NCBI RefSeq assembly: GCF_001469215.1
Contig: NZ_LOFH01000002.1
Location: 248,001 to 312,000, forward strand
From: Pseudoalteromonas sp. H105
GTDB lineage: Bacteria; Pseudomonadota; Gammaproteobacteria; Enterobacterales; Alteromonadaceae
Length of the DNA: 64,000 bases
Reading direction: 5' to 3'
Under the pieces are notes generated by a model that had not been told where the DNA came from, did no database searches, and saw only the letters and a list, made by a program, of their open reading frames with translations. The translations under genes were made by a program, and so were the position numbers. Below, in pieces: positions 55,166-64,000 of this stretch (positions within the stretch are counted from its first letter, which is position 1; each line of letters begins with the position of its first letter).

Positions 55166-56889
55166 TATGCTTTTACTCCTTTACGTAACCACATTTCATC
55201 TACAGCACCTAACTTTATTTGCATTGGGTAAACATGTTCTTTTTCATCGACACAAATATCAAGAAAAACTAACTTATCATTAATTGACATCGCTTTTTCA
55301 ATGGCTGGTTGTAACTGCTCTAACGTGTCGACACGTATGCCTACATGCCCGTAACTTTCAGCTAATTTTACAAAATCGGGTAGGGAATCCATATACGAAG
55401 ATGAGTGGCGTCCGCTGTACATCATATCTTGCCATTGTCTTACCATCCCTAAAGAACGATTATTTAATGAAACAACTTTGACAGCGAGGTTATATTGTAG
55501 GCAGGTTGAAAGCTCCTGAATATTCATTTGAATAGAGCCATCGCCTGTAACACAAATTGATTCTTTATCAGGAAAGGCTAATTTAACCCCCATCGCTGCA
55601 GGAAGGCCAAATCCCATGGTGCCAAGACCACCAGAATTTATCCATTGGCGTGGGTTTTTAAAGGGGTAATATTGCGCGGCAAACATTTGATGTTGACCTA
55701 CGTCCGAACTAATGTATGCATCCCCATTGGTCGCTTTATATATGGCCTCAATAACCGCTTGCGGCTTTATTTTTTCACCTTCTGTGCTATAGCTTAAGCA
55801 CTTCTGTTCACGCCAACTAATAATTTGGCGCCACCAATCTTCTTGTGCACTGCGGTCAATGTTAATTGGACTTTCATCAATCCCAGTTTGCAGTTGTTCG
55901 AGTACTGTGGCTAAACACCCAACTACAGGAATATGCGCTTTAATTGTTTTAGAAATAGATGTAGGGTCAACATCAACATGAACAATGGTTGCATTAGGGC
56001 AAAACTTTTTAACATTGTTAGTCACTCTATCATCAAAGCGTGCCCCTAAAGCCAAAATGACATCCGCATTAGCCATGGCTTTATTTGCTTCGAGACTGCC
56101 ATGCATACCCAGCATACCAATGAAGTTAGGGTGAACACCTGATATGCCACCCAATCCCATTAGAGTATTTGTTATCGGCGCATTGAGTGACTCTACTAGG
56201 TGTGTTAATTGCTCTGATGTATTCGATATCACAATGCCGCCACCGGAGTAAACAACGAGCTTTTTAGCTTCAAGAATCGCATTTACTGCTTTACGTATTT
56301 GTTTTGAATGGCCTTTTGTGTTCGGGCTATAAGTACGTAGTTCAGTGGATTCTGGAAACTTGAAATCAAATCTAAGGGCCGGATTGAGCATATCTTTAGG
56401 CAGTTCAACAACAACAGGACCTGGTCTCCCTGTGCTTGCAATATAAAATGCTTTGGCCAATATAGTGGGTATTTCTTGTGCACTTCGACAGTTAAAGCTG
56501 TGTTTCACAATAGGGCGCGAACACCCAACAATATCTGTTTCTTGGAATGAATCATCCCCGATTAAACTGGTGGGTACCTGGCCTGACAAAACCACCATTG
56601 GGATTGAGTCCATATAAGCTGTAGCAATACCCGTGATACAGTTTGTCGCACCTGGACCGGAGGTTGCCAATACGACACCTACTTCACCTGTTGCACGGGC
56701 ATAGCCATCGGCCATGTGAGTGGCTGCCTGTTCATGACGTACTAAAATATGTTCAACATCATCTTGTTGAAACAACGCGTCATATAAATCTAAGACTGAC
56801 CCGCCAGGGTAGCCAAAAATATATTTAACCTTTAACTCTTTCAATGCCCGAACAACTAGTTCAGAGCCATTATATTGTTGTGTACTCAT
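55165..56889 (-). CDS. ilvI: Acetolactate synthase large subunit
   Basis: The 574-residue catalytic subunit, which condenses pyruvate with pyruvate or 2-oxobutyrate in the first common step of branched-chain amino-acid synthesis. ThDP- and FAD-dependent family motifs are [16 protein letters not shown], the catalytic Glu in [18 protein letters not shown], and the ThDP/Mg site [22 protein letters not shown] with the later [13 protein letters not shown] take ATG 56889 (MSTQQYN), which has GAGGA spaced correctly; ATG 56895 sits too close to that site. An IlvG-type name is equally possible. An attenuator precedes it. Confidence 0.94.
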   Translation of the reverse strand: MSTQQYNGSELVVRALKELKVKYIFGYPGGSVLDLYDALFQQDDVEHILVRHEQAATHMADGYARATGEVGVVLATSGPGATNCITGIATAYMDSIPMVVLSGQVPTSLIGDDSFQETDIVGCSRPIVKHSFNCRSAQEIPTILAKAFYIASTGRPGPVVVELPKDMLNPALRFDFKFPESTELRTYSPNTKGHSKQIRKAVNAILEAKKLVVYSGGGIVISNTSEQLTHLVESLNAPITNTLMGLGGISGVHPNFIGMLGMHGSLEANKAMANADVILALGARFDDRVTNNVKKFCPNATIVHVDVDPTSISKTIKAHIPVVGCLATVLEQLQTGIDESPINIDRSAQEDWWRQIISWREQKCLSYSTEGEKIKPQAVIEAIYKATNGDAYISSDVGQHQMFAAQYYPFKNPRQWINSGGLGTMGFGLPAAMGVKLAFPDKESICVTGDGSIQMNIQELSTCLQYNLAVKVVSLNNRSLGMVRQWQDMMYSGRHSSSYMDSLPDFVKLAESYGHVGIRVDTLEQLQPAIEKAMSINDKLVFLDICVDEKEHVYPMQIKLGAVDEMWLRKGVKA

Positions 56890-56956
56890 CCTCATTCCTC
56901 TGTGTACCTAATATCTGGTTTGGTATTTTATTAACCAAGTCGTTTTTTTAATGCAT

Positions 56957-56988
56957 AAAAAAACCCCCGTTGTTAGCGGGGGTTTTTA
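56957..56988 (-). terminator. Attenuator terminator of the ilv operon
   Basis: On the minus strand CCCCCG, a 7-nt loop, then CGGGGG, flanked by A and T runs and followed by seven U. It lies between the leader peptide and the acetolactate synthase gene, as expected for transcription attenuation. Confidence 0.85.
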
Positions 56989-57005
56989 AAAAGCGTCATC
57001 ACTTT

Positions 57006-57077
57006 TCAATACATCCCCGCTGGGCTTAAGACTAAGACCAGTACGAGTACGTTTACAAAGCGAATTAGATGTTTCAT
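57006..57077 (-). CDS. ilv operon leader peptide
   Basis: A 23-codon gene on the minus strand, ATG at 57077 and TGA at 57006, with GAAAG upstream. The peptide reads MKHLIRF, then an alternating run of Val and Leu (VNVLVLVLVL), then SPAGMY. Eleven of the 23 residues are Val, Leu or Ile. It ends 18 bases before the terminator stem. Ribosome stalling at Val and Leu codons when charged tRNA is scarce would prevent the terminator forming, as for IlvL and IvbL of enterobacteria. Confidence 0.87.
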   Translation of the reverse strand: MKHLIRFVNVLVLVLVLSPAGMY

Positions 57078-57378
57078 TTTAACTTTCTTTTTATATGTGT
57101 GATTATGAGATAACCGAGATCAGTTATCGCATTTATGATAATTTATTTTAATAGGTTATTTTTAAGGCTTTTACGCTCAATTGTCAACCACAGCACTCGT
57201 TTAATTTGCATTGAATTTCTATTTTATGGTTTGTTGTTATTATTTTTTAAATAAAAACTTAAAAATGCTATTTTATATAGCAGGGTTTATGCATATTTTA
57301 ATTGACTGCGTTGTTTCCTTAATGTGAACGGTCCTTAACTTTGCTATGATTAGCACATAGTATGCAGTAGGAATTTTT
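57078..57378. other. Divergent promoter region, ilv leader and M6 protease
   Basis: About 300 bp, very A/T rich, carrying the promoters of both divergent units. An inverted repeat GATAAC-N8-GTTATC at 57109-57128 lies 31 bp before the leader-peptide start and could be an operator. A TATGAT at 57345-57350 is a possible -10 for the protease gene. Confidence 0.4.
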
Positions 57379-60372
57379 ATGAAACGTTTAAACGTGTTAT
57401 TTGTTGCCTTGTTTTCAGTGTTTGTTGGGTGTGTAAATGCAAAATCTTATCAATCAAGTCCAACAGATATTGGTGTTGTAAACAAAGAGCGTATTCTATA
57501 TTGGCTAGAAAAACGTGGAGAGTTGGAACAGCAACAAGATAAAGACGCTGCTATTGCAAGCTTTATTGGTAAGCCAACTCCTTCCTATGCTGCCAAACAA
57601 CATAGGCATAATACACCTGACTTTTCAAAATTAAAGCATGTAAACAAAACATTCGTTTCATCCTTAGCACCCGATGGGAATGAAACAACAGTAAAAGTGT
57701 TGGTTATTTTGGTCGATTTTCCTGATCTACCTTACGACGAAAATAGATTAGAAGAGGGTGATACCGCAATGTATTACTCACTGTATGATCAACAGCATTA
57801 TCAACAAATGCTTTTTTCAACAACAGGCTATGAGGGACCTAGCGGACAAACCCTCAATAGCGCTTATCAGTTCTATCAGCAAGCTTCAGGAAATACGCTG
57901 TCATTCACAGGTGAAGTGTTTGGTTGGGTGCGTGCTGATAAAAATGCCAAAGCCTATGGGGAAAGAGTGGGTGATGATGCAGATAGTGATGCCCCCAGTT
58001 TAGTTCAAGAAGCGGTTGAAAAAGCAGTTAACCAGTTTGATATCGATTTGTCGCAATTCGATTTAACTGATTTAGACGATATAGATGGCGACGGCATTAC
58101 AAACGAACCTAATGGCATCATAGACCATGTAATGATTTTTCATTCAAGTGTAGGTGAAGAAGCCGGAGGCGGTGTTTTAGGGTCAGATGCAATATGGTCA
58201 CATCGTTTCTATGTTTATAATGAACAGTTTCAGCCAAGTGATTTACCAAACAGCCCTGTCGATTTATTTGGGTATACAATTAACCCACTTGATGCGGGTA
58301 TTGGTGTCGTTGTGCATGAGTTTGGCCATGATTTAGGTTTACCTGATGAATATGATTTAAATAACTCAGAAATAGGTGAACCAGTTGCATCGTGGTCTGT
58401 CATGTCAGGAGGTAGTTGGGCGGGAAACCCTAGGGGCTCAGAACCTGTTATGTTTAGCCCCTATGCATTAGAATATTTGCAAAACCGATACAATGGTAAT
58501 TGGTTAAACCAACTGACGTTTGATTTAAATGAAGTGAACGCACAAACAAACCAAATATTGCACCACGCAAGCGCAGTTACTGATGATCTTAACCAGATTA
58601 AAGTGGTACTCCCTTCGAAGCTAAAATCTTTTTTTGCCGCTGTAGAAGGCAAATTTCAATATTACTCAGGCAGTGGAAATAACCTAATGAGTACTATGAC
58701 GCGGTCAGTTACGATTCCAGATTCGAGTGAGCAAACATTACTTGAATTAACCGCTTTTTATAGTATTGAAACAGATTATGACTTTGCGCAAGTAAGAGTA
58801 AACGGCGAAGCAATTTCATCACAGTACACACAAACGAATAACCCATATTATCCAGATTTAGGGCCATATATTACAGGGGATTCTTTATCAAATGGTGAAT
58901 CAAAGCTTCCTAATAACCATTTGACACATCAATTTGATATGTCTGCTTATGCAGGCCAAACAGTAATGTTAGAGTTTAGGTATGTCACTGACAGTTATGT
59001 TAATTACTCTGGTATCGTAGTTGACGATTTAAAATTAATACAGCAGGGACAGCTTGTCTGGCAAGATAATGCGGAGCAAAAAACCGAGTTTGACTTGAGT
59101 GGTTTTTCGCGTGTAGGTGCTTATACATACGACACACCCAAACATTACTATTTGCAACTCAGAAGTTACTCTGGAATAGATAGTGGCCTTCAAAAAGAGC
59201 AATATTCACCCGGCTTATTGTTGTGGTTATCAAGCACAAGCTTTACTAACAATAATACATCAGAGCATCCAGGTGAAGGCTTTATTCTCGTCGTAGATGC
59301 TGATCAAAATATGATTGCTAGAGGTACAACACAAAACCCTGCTAATACAGAAATTCAGTTAAGGGATGCAGCGTTTGGTTTATATGATCAACGCCAAGGA
59401 TTAGGTGATGACACCCTTACCCCAATAAAAGACTTTAATGACACCACTGATTATAGCTTTGCTGTGCAACCACAGTCGGGAGTTAAACTAACGCCATTTG
59501 GGTTTGGTTTTACTATTGTAGATCAAGCTGTTGATAACTCGACGATTGAAGTTGATCTAAATTATGAGGAAGCGTTGGGAATTAGTTACACTGCAAATGA
59601 TTTGGCTGTTACATTTGAGGTGAGTGGATTACAACTATCACCAACCGATAGTTTTGAATGGCAGTTTGGTAACGGTGAAAAAAGTGAAGAGTTAAACCCT
59701 ACGGCTAATTATGCTGAATATGGTCGCTATCTTGTGACTTTTAGTCGAGTGACGGAATCAGGTGAAAAAACGGTTGAGAGCCAAGAAATCATGCTAACTG
59801 AGCCATTGAGTTTCAATGACTTCGAGGTTTCAGTAAACGAAAGTAGCTTAACTGGATTTGTAACAGCATCGGGTGGGCTTGCCCCTTACACCTATCAATG
59901 GGAGTTTGGTGATGGTAATACATCATTATCTGATACGGTTTCACACAGTTATAGTTTTAGTGGAAGTTATGCTATTAAAGTAACGGTGACAGACAGTGCT
60001 AATCAAATGCTCACCTCGACAAAGAATGTATCGGCATCAGTCCCCATGTCTGTGTCAGCAAATTATACGGCTACTAACTTACTTGCATCTTTTAGTGCAC
60101 AAGCGACAGGTGGCTTTGGTGATTACAGTTATAGGTGGGAGTTTGGGGATGGGGCAACTAGTATGAGTGAAGCACCCAGTTATACCTATAAAAATGAAGG
60201 AAGTTACCAGGTGATACTCACCGTCACAGACTTAAGAACTAATGAATCAGTGAGTAAAACGTTACCAGTGACAGTGCAACAAAAGAAAGCCAGCTCAGGT
60301 GGCAGTTTATATGGTTGGATTTTATTATGTGGGTTTATGTTGGTAGGTAGGCGTTTCTATAAAAAGTATTAA
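57379..60372 (+). CDS. Secreted M6 metalloprotease with PKD domains and GlyGly-CTERM tail
   Basis: A 997-residue zinc protease of the immune-inhibitor-A family (M6). A signal peptide (about 1-21, VFVGCVNA) and propeptide are followed by the catalytic domain with HEFGH at 313-317 and the downstream LGLPDEYD. The MAM-like region includes VVDDLKLIQQGQLVWQDN. Three PKD repeats follow at about 740-965, the second and third with WEFGDG. The last 29 residues (SSGGSLYGW, a hydrophobic stretch, then RRFYKKY) form a GlyGly-CTERM sorting signal. In other bacteria that tail is cleaved by rhombosortase for type II secretion to the surface. Probably degrades host or environmental protein. Confidence 0.9.
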   Translation: MKRLNVLFVALFSVFVGCVNAKSYQSSPTDIGVVNKERILYWLEKRGELEQQQDKDAAIASFIGKPTPSYAAKQHRHNTPDFSKLKHVNKTFVSSLAPDGNETTVKVLVILVDFPDLPYDENRLEEGDTAMYYSLYDQQHYQQMLFSTTGYEGPSGQTLNSAYQFYQQASGNTLSFTGEVFGWVRADKNAKAYGERVGDDADSDAPSLVQEAVEKAVNQFDIDLSQFDLTDLDDIDGDGITNEPNGIIDHVMIFHSSVGEEAGGGVLGSDAIWSHRFYVYNEQFQPSDLPNSPVDLFGYTINPLDAGIGVVVHEFGHDLGLPDEYDLNNSEIGEPVASWSVMSGGSWAGNPRGSEPVMFSPYALEYLQNRYNGNWLNQLTFDLNEVNAQTNQILHHASAVTDDLNQIKVVLPSKLKSFFAAVEGKFQYYSGSGNNLMSTMTRSVTIPDSSEQTLLELTAFYSIETDYDFAQVRVNGEAISSQYTQTNNPYYPDLGPYITGDSLSNGESKLPNNHLTHQFDMSAYAGQTVMLEFRYVTDSYVNYSGIVVDDLKLIQQGQLVWQDNAEQKTEFDLSGFSRVGAYTYDTPKHYYLQLRSYSGIDSGLQKEQYSPGLLLWLSSTSFTNNNTSEHPGEGFILVVDADQNMIARGTTQNPANTEIQLRDAAFGLYDQRQGLGDDTLTPIKDFNDTTDYSFAVQPQSGVKLTPFGFGFTIVDQAVDNSTIEVDLNYEEALGISYTANDLAVTFEVSGLQLSPTDSFEWQFGNGEKSEELNPTANYAEYGRYLVTFSRVTESGEKTVESQEIMLTEPLSFNDFEVSVNESSLTGFVTASGGLAPYTYQWEFGDGNTSLSDTVSHSYSFSGSYAIKVTVTDSANQMLTSTKNVSASVPMSVSANYTATNLLASFSAQATGGFGDYSYRWEFGDGATSMSEAPSYTYKNEGSYQVILTVTDLRTNESVSKTLPVTVQQKKASSGGSLYGWILLCGFMLVGRRFYKKY

Positions 60373-60378
60373 CCACAA

Positions 60379-60404
60379 AAAAGCCAGTTATTAAACTGGC
60401 TTTT
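60379..60404. terminator. Bidirectional terminator between M6 protease and isocitrate dehydrogenase
   Basis: AAAAGCCAGTT, ATTA loop, AACTGGCTTTT: an 11-bp perfect stem with A and T runs on its two sides, between convergent genes. Confidence 0.87.
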
Positions 60405-60426
60405 ACTTTGAAAATGTATGACTAGA

Positions 60427-61434
60427 TTACAGACGATCAATCACGGCTTGAGTGAAATCTGTTGTTCCGTGGCTACCACCTAGATCGCGTGTTGTACGAT
60501 CACCAGATTTAATGACATCAGCTACAGCGCTTCTAATTCGCTCTGCTGTATCAGCCATTTCCAAATGCTCTAACATTTGAATTGATGCCAAAATTACAGA
60601 GGTTGGATTAGCAAGGTTTTTACCCGCAATGTCAGGTGCACTACCGTGTACAGCTTCAAATATTGCAGCGTCTTCACCAATGTTTGCACCCGGTGCCATA
60701 CCTAAACCACCAACAAGACCTGCACATAAATCAGATAAAATATCACCGAATAAGTTGGTCGTAACAATTACATCAAACTCTTCAGGGCTCATTACAAGCT
60801 TCATACATGTTGCATCAACAATCATTTCAGTTGATTCAATTTCAGGGTAACGCTCAGCAACTTCACGGGCTACTTTTAAGAATAATCCTGATGTAGACTT
60901 TAAGATATTTGCTTTGTGTACCGCGGTTACTTTTTTGCGTCCTTCACGTACCGCAAGTTCATAAGCAAAGGTTAAGATTTTTTCAGCGCCTTCACGCGTG
61001 ATCATAGACATTGCTTGTGCTTCGTTACCATCTTCAGAGACAACTTGGCCTAAGCCAGAATACATACCTTGTGTATTTTCTCGAACCGTAATGATATCAA
61101 TGTCTTCATAACGAGCTTTAGTACCAACAAATGATTTTACTGGGCGAACGTTCGCATATAAGCCAAATTGCTTACGTAAGGTAACATTAATTGAAGTAAA
61201 GCCTTCACCTACGGGCGTGGTCAACGGACCCTTTAAAGTGATTTTGTTGCGAGCAATTGTCTCGATAGTCTCTTGTGGTAATAACTCACCCGTTTTTTCT
61301 AAAGCGGCTAGACCAGCATCAACGAATTCATAATCAAAATCGCATCCTGCGGCTTGTAATATCTCAAGAGCGGAATCAATAATACTTGGGCCTATGCCGT
61401 CGCCTTTGATCACTGTGATGGTTTGTTTAGCCAT
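60427..61434 (-). CDS. NAD-type isocitrate dehydrogenase
   Basis: A 335-residue beta-decarboxylating dehydrogenase. FTSINVTLRKQFGLYANVRPVKSF is characteristic of the short NAD-dependent isocitrate dehydrogenases (like mitochondrial IDH3) rather than LeuB (which has a different substrate helix) or the 415-residue NADP enzyme. Other motifs are ITVRENTQGMYSGLGQ, VTAVHKANILKSTSGLFL, VDATCMKLV, IVTTNLFGDILSDLCAGLVGGLGMAPGANIG and AVHGSAPDIAGKNLANP. A homoisocitrate or tartrate role cannot be fully excluded. It has its own leader with nested inverted repeats. AGGAAA precedes the ATG. Confidence 0.88.
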   Translation of the reverse strand: MAKQTITVIKGDGIGPSIIDSALEILQAAGCDFDYEFVDAGLAALEKTGELLPQETIETIARNKITLKGPLTTPVGEGFTSINVTLRKQFGLYANVRPVKSFVGTKARYEDIDIITVRENTQGMYSGLGQVVSEDGNEAQAMSMITREGAEKILTFAYELAVREGRKKVTAVHKANILKSTSGLFLKVAREVAERYPEIESTEMIVDATCMKLVMSPEEFDVIVTTNLFGDILSDLCAGLVGGLGMAPGANIGEDAAIFEAVHGSAPDIAGKNLANPTSVILASIQMLEHLEMADTAERIRSAVADVIKSGDRTTRDLGGSHGTTDFTQAVIDRL

Positions 61435-61456
61435 GAGTTTTTCCTATTAAGCGGTG

Positions 61457-61506
61457 ACGTAAATATCGCGCAAAGTGCATTGCGACTGCTTGTTAGTTAT
61501 TTACGT
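61457..61506 (-). promoter_or_regulatory. Nested inverted repeats in the isocitrate dehydrogenase leader
   Basis: ACGTAAATA at 61457-61465 pairs perfectly with TATTTACGT at 61498-61506. Between them CGCAA (61469-61473) pairs with TTGCG (61480-61484). The structure starts 23 bp upstream of the start codon and could be an mRNA leader fold or a pair of protein-binding sites. Confidence 0.4.
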
Positions 61507-61606
61507 GATTGAGTTTGAAAATTTAAGCGGCTTTTATAACAATTTATTCAATAGATTTCCACTAAAACCCGCTAAATTAGGCAATATGTCTAATAAAGTG
61601 CTTCTA

Positions 61607-63298
61607 TTATACGCTAGATGACAAATGTAACTGTGGCAAATGTGCATAAAAATTCGAAATGCTTTCCCAGCCAAGCTCCTTTAACGTTTGATCCAGAGTT
61701 TGTTTTTGCCAGCTGCTGCTTGGCACTTTAGATTGGAAAATATTTAAAATAATAACTTTAAGTGCGACCCATAATTTAGCTTTTGATGATAGGCGTTGCT
61801 TAGTTTGCTGTTCAGCATCAAGAAGCGCTTGTGTCCATGGGTTATCATCGAGTAGATGTAATAAAGCGATACTTAATTCTTCTACATTATGGTGAGTCAC
61901 CCCAAATAGCCATGCAATAGGGCGGCTAACATTAGGTTGGTGATCTTTTTCGCACAACGTTTTGCGGCTTAACTTGTTACTAGAGTTCGTCAGTAAATAA
62001 TTTATATAAGCATATAAAGGAAGCGATACTTGCTCAAACTGTATCTCGGTTTGTTTACTTAATAATAAAGATAATACGCGTGTAATAGCTGTTAAACGGA
62101 CTTTAATATGATCTTTTAAAGGGTGATGTTGTATGTCAACAAGCTGTTCAAATAAAACGCGTTGAATAATGGCAGGGGCATTATCAATTCCTACCATGGA
62201 TAAACAGTGGCGTAAATCTTTCGCCGCCAAATGCTCTTTATTATAGGGTTTCACTGCTTCTTTTAAACTGTCGATCGTATGAGAATGACCGTTTAATAAT
62301 TTTTCCAAATTACGATATGAATACTCTTTTTGAATTTTCAGATTCCCAATAAGCTGAAGAATACTATGTTGCTCATCACTTGAGTTACTATTTATTGAGG
62401 GGATGTGTTCATTAAACCAGATACTAAACAAAAGTCGTTTGTCATTTGTTGGGCGCTGTTTTGCATTGCAATCTAATTTAGCAGAAACACCGTGCCATCT
62501 CGCTCTTTTAACGTCGCTTAAATCAATTAAAATATGCTTACTGTCTGTTTTGCTACACACATAAGTCAGTTGTTGCTCAGCAACGGTAACATGACTACCT
62601 GGTAAGTAAGGCCCAATATTAGCGATTAATGCTTTTAACGCACTCTGGGCAAAACTATTTGGGGTCCTAATATATATATCTGAAATTGCTTTATAGAGGT
62701 TAACGTGATCATTGGCAGCCCGATAGGTAATATTCATTGCAATAATATTCGACAACGCGACCAAAGTCGTTGCGCCGTCGTAAATCATTATTTTTGGTGC
62801 ACTAAGCAAGGCCTGTTTGTATTTATTTAATGGTGCCAATATGCGCGCGATATCGTTAGAAGGGACGTTTCCTGACTGCAATAGCTTTACAGCAAGTTGG
62901 TGGCGTGCCTGCCATTGTTTTTTTTCTTCATTATTTAAAGGCTGTTGCGCCGCAAGCTTATTCGTTTGAGTTTGAACACATAGGTAGTTTGTTAAGCAAA
63001 CTGCTATTAATTGCTGGCTAACTTGCGCATTGTAATTTAAGCTTTTGCAAAGTGCCGCTACAATCACACACTGATTAACAACTAAGTTAGTCGTGTAACC
63101 AAAGTCAGAAACATAAAAGCATAATTGAGCTTGTAAAGCATTTGGGTTGGTTTCATATAACTGATAAAACTGTTCAGCCTGTTTACATAAAAGGGGGTAT
63201 ATCGCAGGCCATTGGGTTTTATTATAATACAAGCGCAACATTTCATGAGTTTGTTTGAATAAGCTGGCTAAATGCTGTGGCGTTGGTTGCTGCTGCAT
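61607..63298 (-). CDS. Degenerate HD-GYP/HDOD-like signalling protein
   Basis: I only partly recognise this 563-residue soluble, mostly helical protein. Residues about 50-250 resemble an HD-GYP fold (VKLLQSGNVPSNDIARILAP, then YRAANDHVNLYKAISDIYIRTPNSFAQSALKALIANIGPYLPGSHVTV). The HD and GYP metal residues are missing, so cyclic-di-GMP hydrolysis is unlikely. Residues about 330-400 look like an HDOD segment (LKEAVKPYNKEHLAAKDLRHCLSMVGIDNAPAIIQRVLFEQL). No membrane span. A binding or scaffolding role in signalling is the best guess. It lies 9 bp downstream of the DUF3192 gene. Confidence 0.5.
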   Translation of the reverse strand: MQQQPTPQHLASLFKQTHEMLRLYYNKTQWPAIYPLLCKQAEQFYQLYETNPNALQAQLCFYVSDFGYTTNLVVNQCVIVAALCKSLNYNAQVSQQLIAVCLTNYLCVQTQTNKLAAQQPLNNEEKKQWQARHQLAVKLLQSGNVPSNDIARILAPLNKYKQALLSAPKIMIYDGATTLVALSNIIAMNITYRAANDHVNLYKAISDIYIRTPNSFAQSALKALIANIGPYLPGSHVTVAEQQLTYVCSKTDSKHILIDLSDVKRARWHGVSAKLDCNAKQRPTNDKRLLFSIWFNEHIPSINSNSSDEQHSILQLIGNLKIQKEYSYRNLEKLLNGHSHTIDSLKEAVKPYNKEHLAAKDLRHCLSMVGIDNAPAIIQRVLFEQLVDIQHHPLKDHIKVRLTAITRVLSLLLSKQTEIQFEQVSLPLYAYINYLLTNSSNKLSRKTLCEKDHQPNVSRPIAWLFGVTHHNVEELSIALLHLLDDNPWTQALLDAEQQTKQRLSSKAKLWVALKVIILNIFQSKVPSSSWQKQTLDQTLKELGWESISNFYAHLPQLHLSSSV

Positions 63299-63307
63299 CG
63301 TCTTAGT

Positions 63308-63691
63308 TTAACTTTTCTGCTTAAAGGTGTCGTGAGCACTAGGGCCCCATAAAACTAATTCACCATTATTAAATAGAAGCCCAGTGCATTCATCCATGGT
63401 TGTAATACCATCTGATTTTATATGCTGAGTGCGATAAAAAACGATTTGCCATACATCATCACCAGTTCGTTTTGCAAAAGTGAGGTCAGGGCTACCTAAA
63501 TAGTCTAAAACGTTGTTTAAAGTGGTTGGCTTTTTTACACTTAATTTAGTGATATAGCGTTTGTTAAATGCTTCTCTGTCCTGCCATATCATGGCTTGCG
63601 GGTCATCTTTATAAAATGTTAGCACTAAGGCTGCAATCAGTGCATAAACACCTAGGCCTAGTATGAGATATCGGATAACCTTTTTAAGCAT
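63308..63691 (-). CDS. DUF3192 membrane-anchored protein
   Basis: A 127-residue protein with an N-terminal span (residues 5-26, VIRYLILGLGVYALIAALVLT). Its soluble part has the DUF3192 features MIWQDREAFNKRYITKL, VLDYLGSPDLTFAKR, VWQIVFYRTQ and DGITTMDECTGLLFNNGELVLWG. The fold is SmpA/BamE-like (small outer-membrane-assembly type), so a periplasmic role is likely. Function otherwise unknown. It is immediately upstream of the HD-GYP/HDOD-like gene. Confidence 0.82.
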   Translation of the reverse strand: MLKKVIRYLILGLGVYALIAALVLTFYKDDPQAMIWQDREAFNKRYITKLSVKKPTTLNNVLDYLGSPDLTFAKRTGDDVWQIVFYRTQHIKSDGITTMDECTGLLFNNGELVLWGPSAHDTFKQKS

Positions 63692-63809
63692 TTTATACTC
63701 TTAAATATGAGAAAAATAATGAGTTACTTCAAAGTAATACTATAACAATAGAATGTAATATTGACTAACACATCGCTCGAATAGCTAAAACAAAGCGCGA
63801 TGTGGTTAA

Positions 63810-64000
63810 TCAACACAGCCTTAATTGTTTTAAACTAAATCCTAAATTAATATCAGTTCTTAAACTGACGAGCTGTTTAGATATAATATAGTCTTGCATT
63901 CCAGCATCCAACTTATTTCTAACCGCTTGAGAAATAGTGTCGTCGGACACTGCGTTAGCTATATGTTGGTGTTTGCTAATAATCTCTTGCGCCGTTTTAA
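63810..64000 (-). CDS. C-terminal fragment of a gene cut by the window edge
   Basis: An open frame on the minus strand enters from the right edge and ends with TGA at 63810. It gives 62 residues (KTAQEIISKHQHIANA ... LVSLRTDINLGFSLKQLRLC), which look helical and plausibly coding, with no motif I recognise. The gene begins beyond the window. Coding status is judged only from the uninterrupted frame. Confidence 0.5.
   Translation of the reverse strand, partial: KTAQEIISKHQHIANAVSDDTISQAVRNKLDAGMQDYIISKQLVSLRTDINLGFSLKQLRLC

Overview
The window is a stretch of chromosome from a marine gammaproteobacterium, most likely of the order Alteromonadales (Pseudoalteromonas or a near relative). The grounds are low-to-moderate GC by eye, gene families such as DUF3081, DUF3192, AbgT and GlyGly-CTERM proteases, and operon layouts typical of that group. 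The genus is an inference from gene content; no search was run. No rRNA, tRNA, CRISPR array, prophage or intact insertion sequence was seen. The only mobile-looking DNA is one 244-bp MITE-like element and two diverged copies of a short intergenic repeat.

Layout. 1-2.9 kb: end of a DEAD-box helicase, an FAD dehydrogenase and a 7Fe ferredoxin. 3.1-9.6 kb: outer-membrane and secreted proteins, an AbgT transporter and a DUF3081 gene pair. 9.6-10.4 kb: gene-free DNA with the MITE-like element and one intergenic repeat copy. 10.4-15.7 kb: arginine succinyltransferase operon (astC-astA-astD plus a DUF1338 protein) with a divergent Lrp/AsnC regulator; astB and astE are not in the window. 15.8-19.8 kb: two cyclic-di-GMP genes flanking a predicted beta-propeller. 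20.2-32.2 kb: a complete glycogen operon (CBM48 protein, malQ, glgB, glgX, glgP, glgC, glgA). 32.3-35.7 kb: EAL-HDOD protein, DUF418 membrane protein and an orphan periplasmic binding protein. 36-43.1 kb: rluF, an RND pump with lipoprotein adaptor and LysR regulator, an alkyltransferase-like protein, and a HlyIII gene with a FabR-like palindrome. 43.3-43.8 kb: a two-gene small-peptide unit behind a sigma-54-like motif.

43.8-54.1 kb holds the most striking block. An ECF sigma factor and ChrR-type zinc anti-sigma factor head a tightly packed run: DUF523/DUF1722, photolyase, NTF2-like, SDR, FAD oxidoreductase, DUF1365, Cfa-type methyltransferase, DUF2878, chalcone-isomerase-like and DUF3833 lipoprotein. 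By family knowledge this is a singlet-oxygen/photo-oxidative stress regulon. It couples DNA photorepair to a lipid-modification pathway whose chemistry is not settled. Two promoter-like motifs in the block resemble ChrR-sigma promoters.

54.3-63.8 kb: HU protein, acetolactate synthase operon with a Val/Leu-rich leader peptide and attenuator, a secreted M6 metalloprotease with PKD domains and a GlyGly-CTERM tail, NAD-type isocitrate dehydrogenase, a degenerate HD-GYP/HDOD-like signalling protein, DUF3192, and the 3' end of one more minus-strand gene.

All family assignments come from reading motifs by eye; residue numbers count from the start chosen in each entry.
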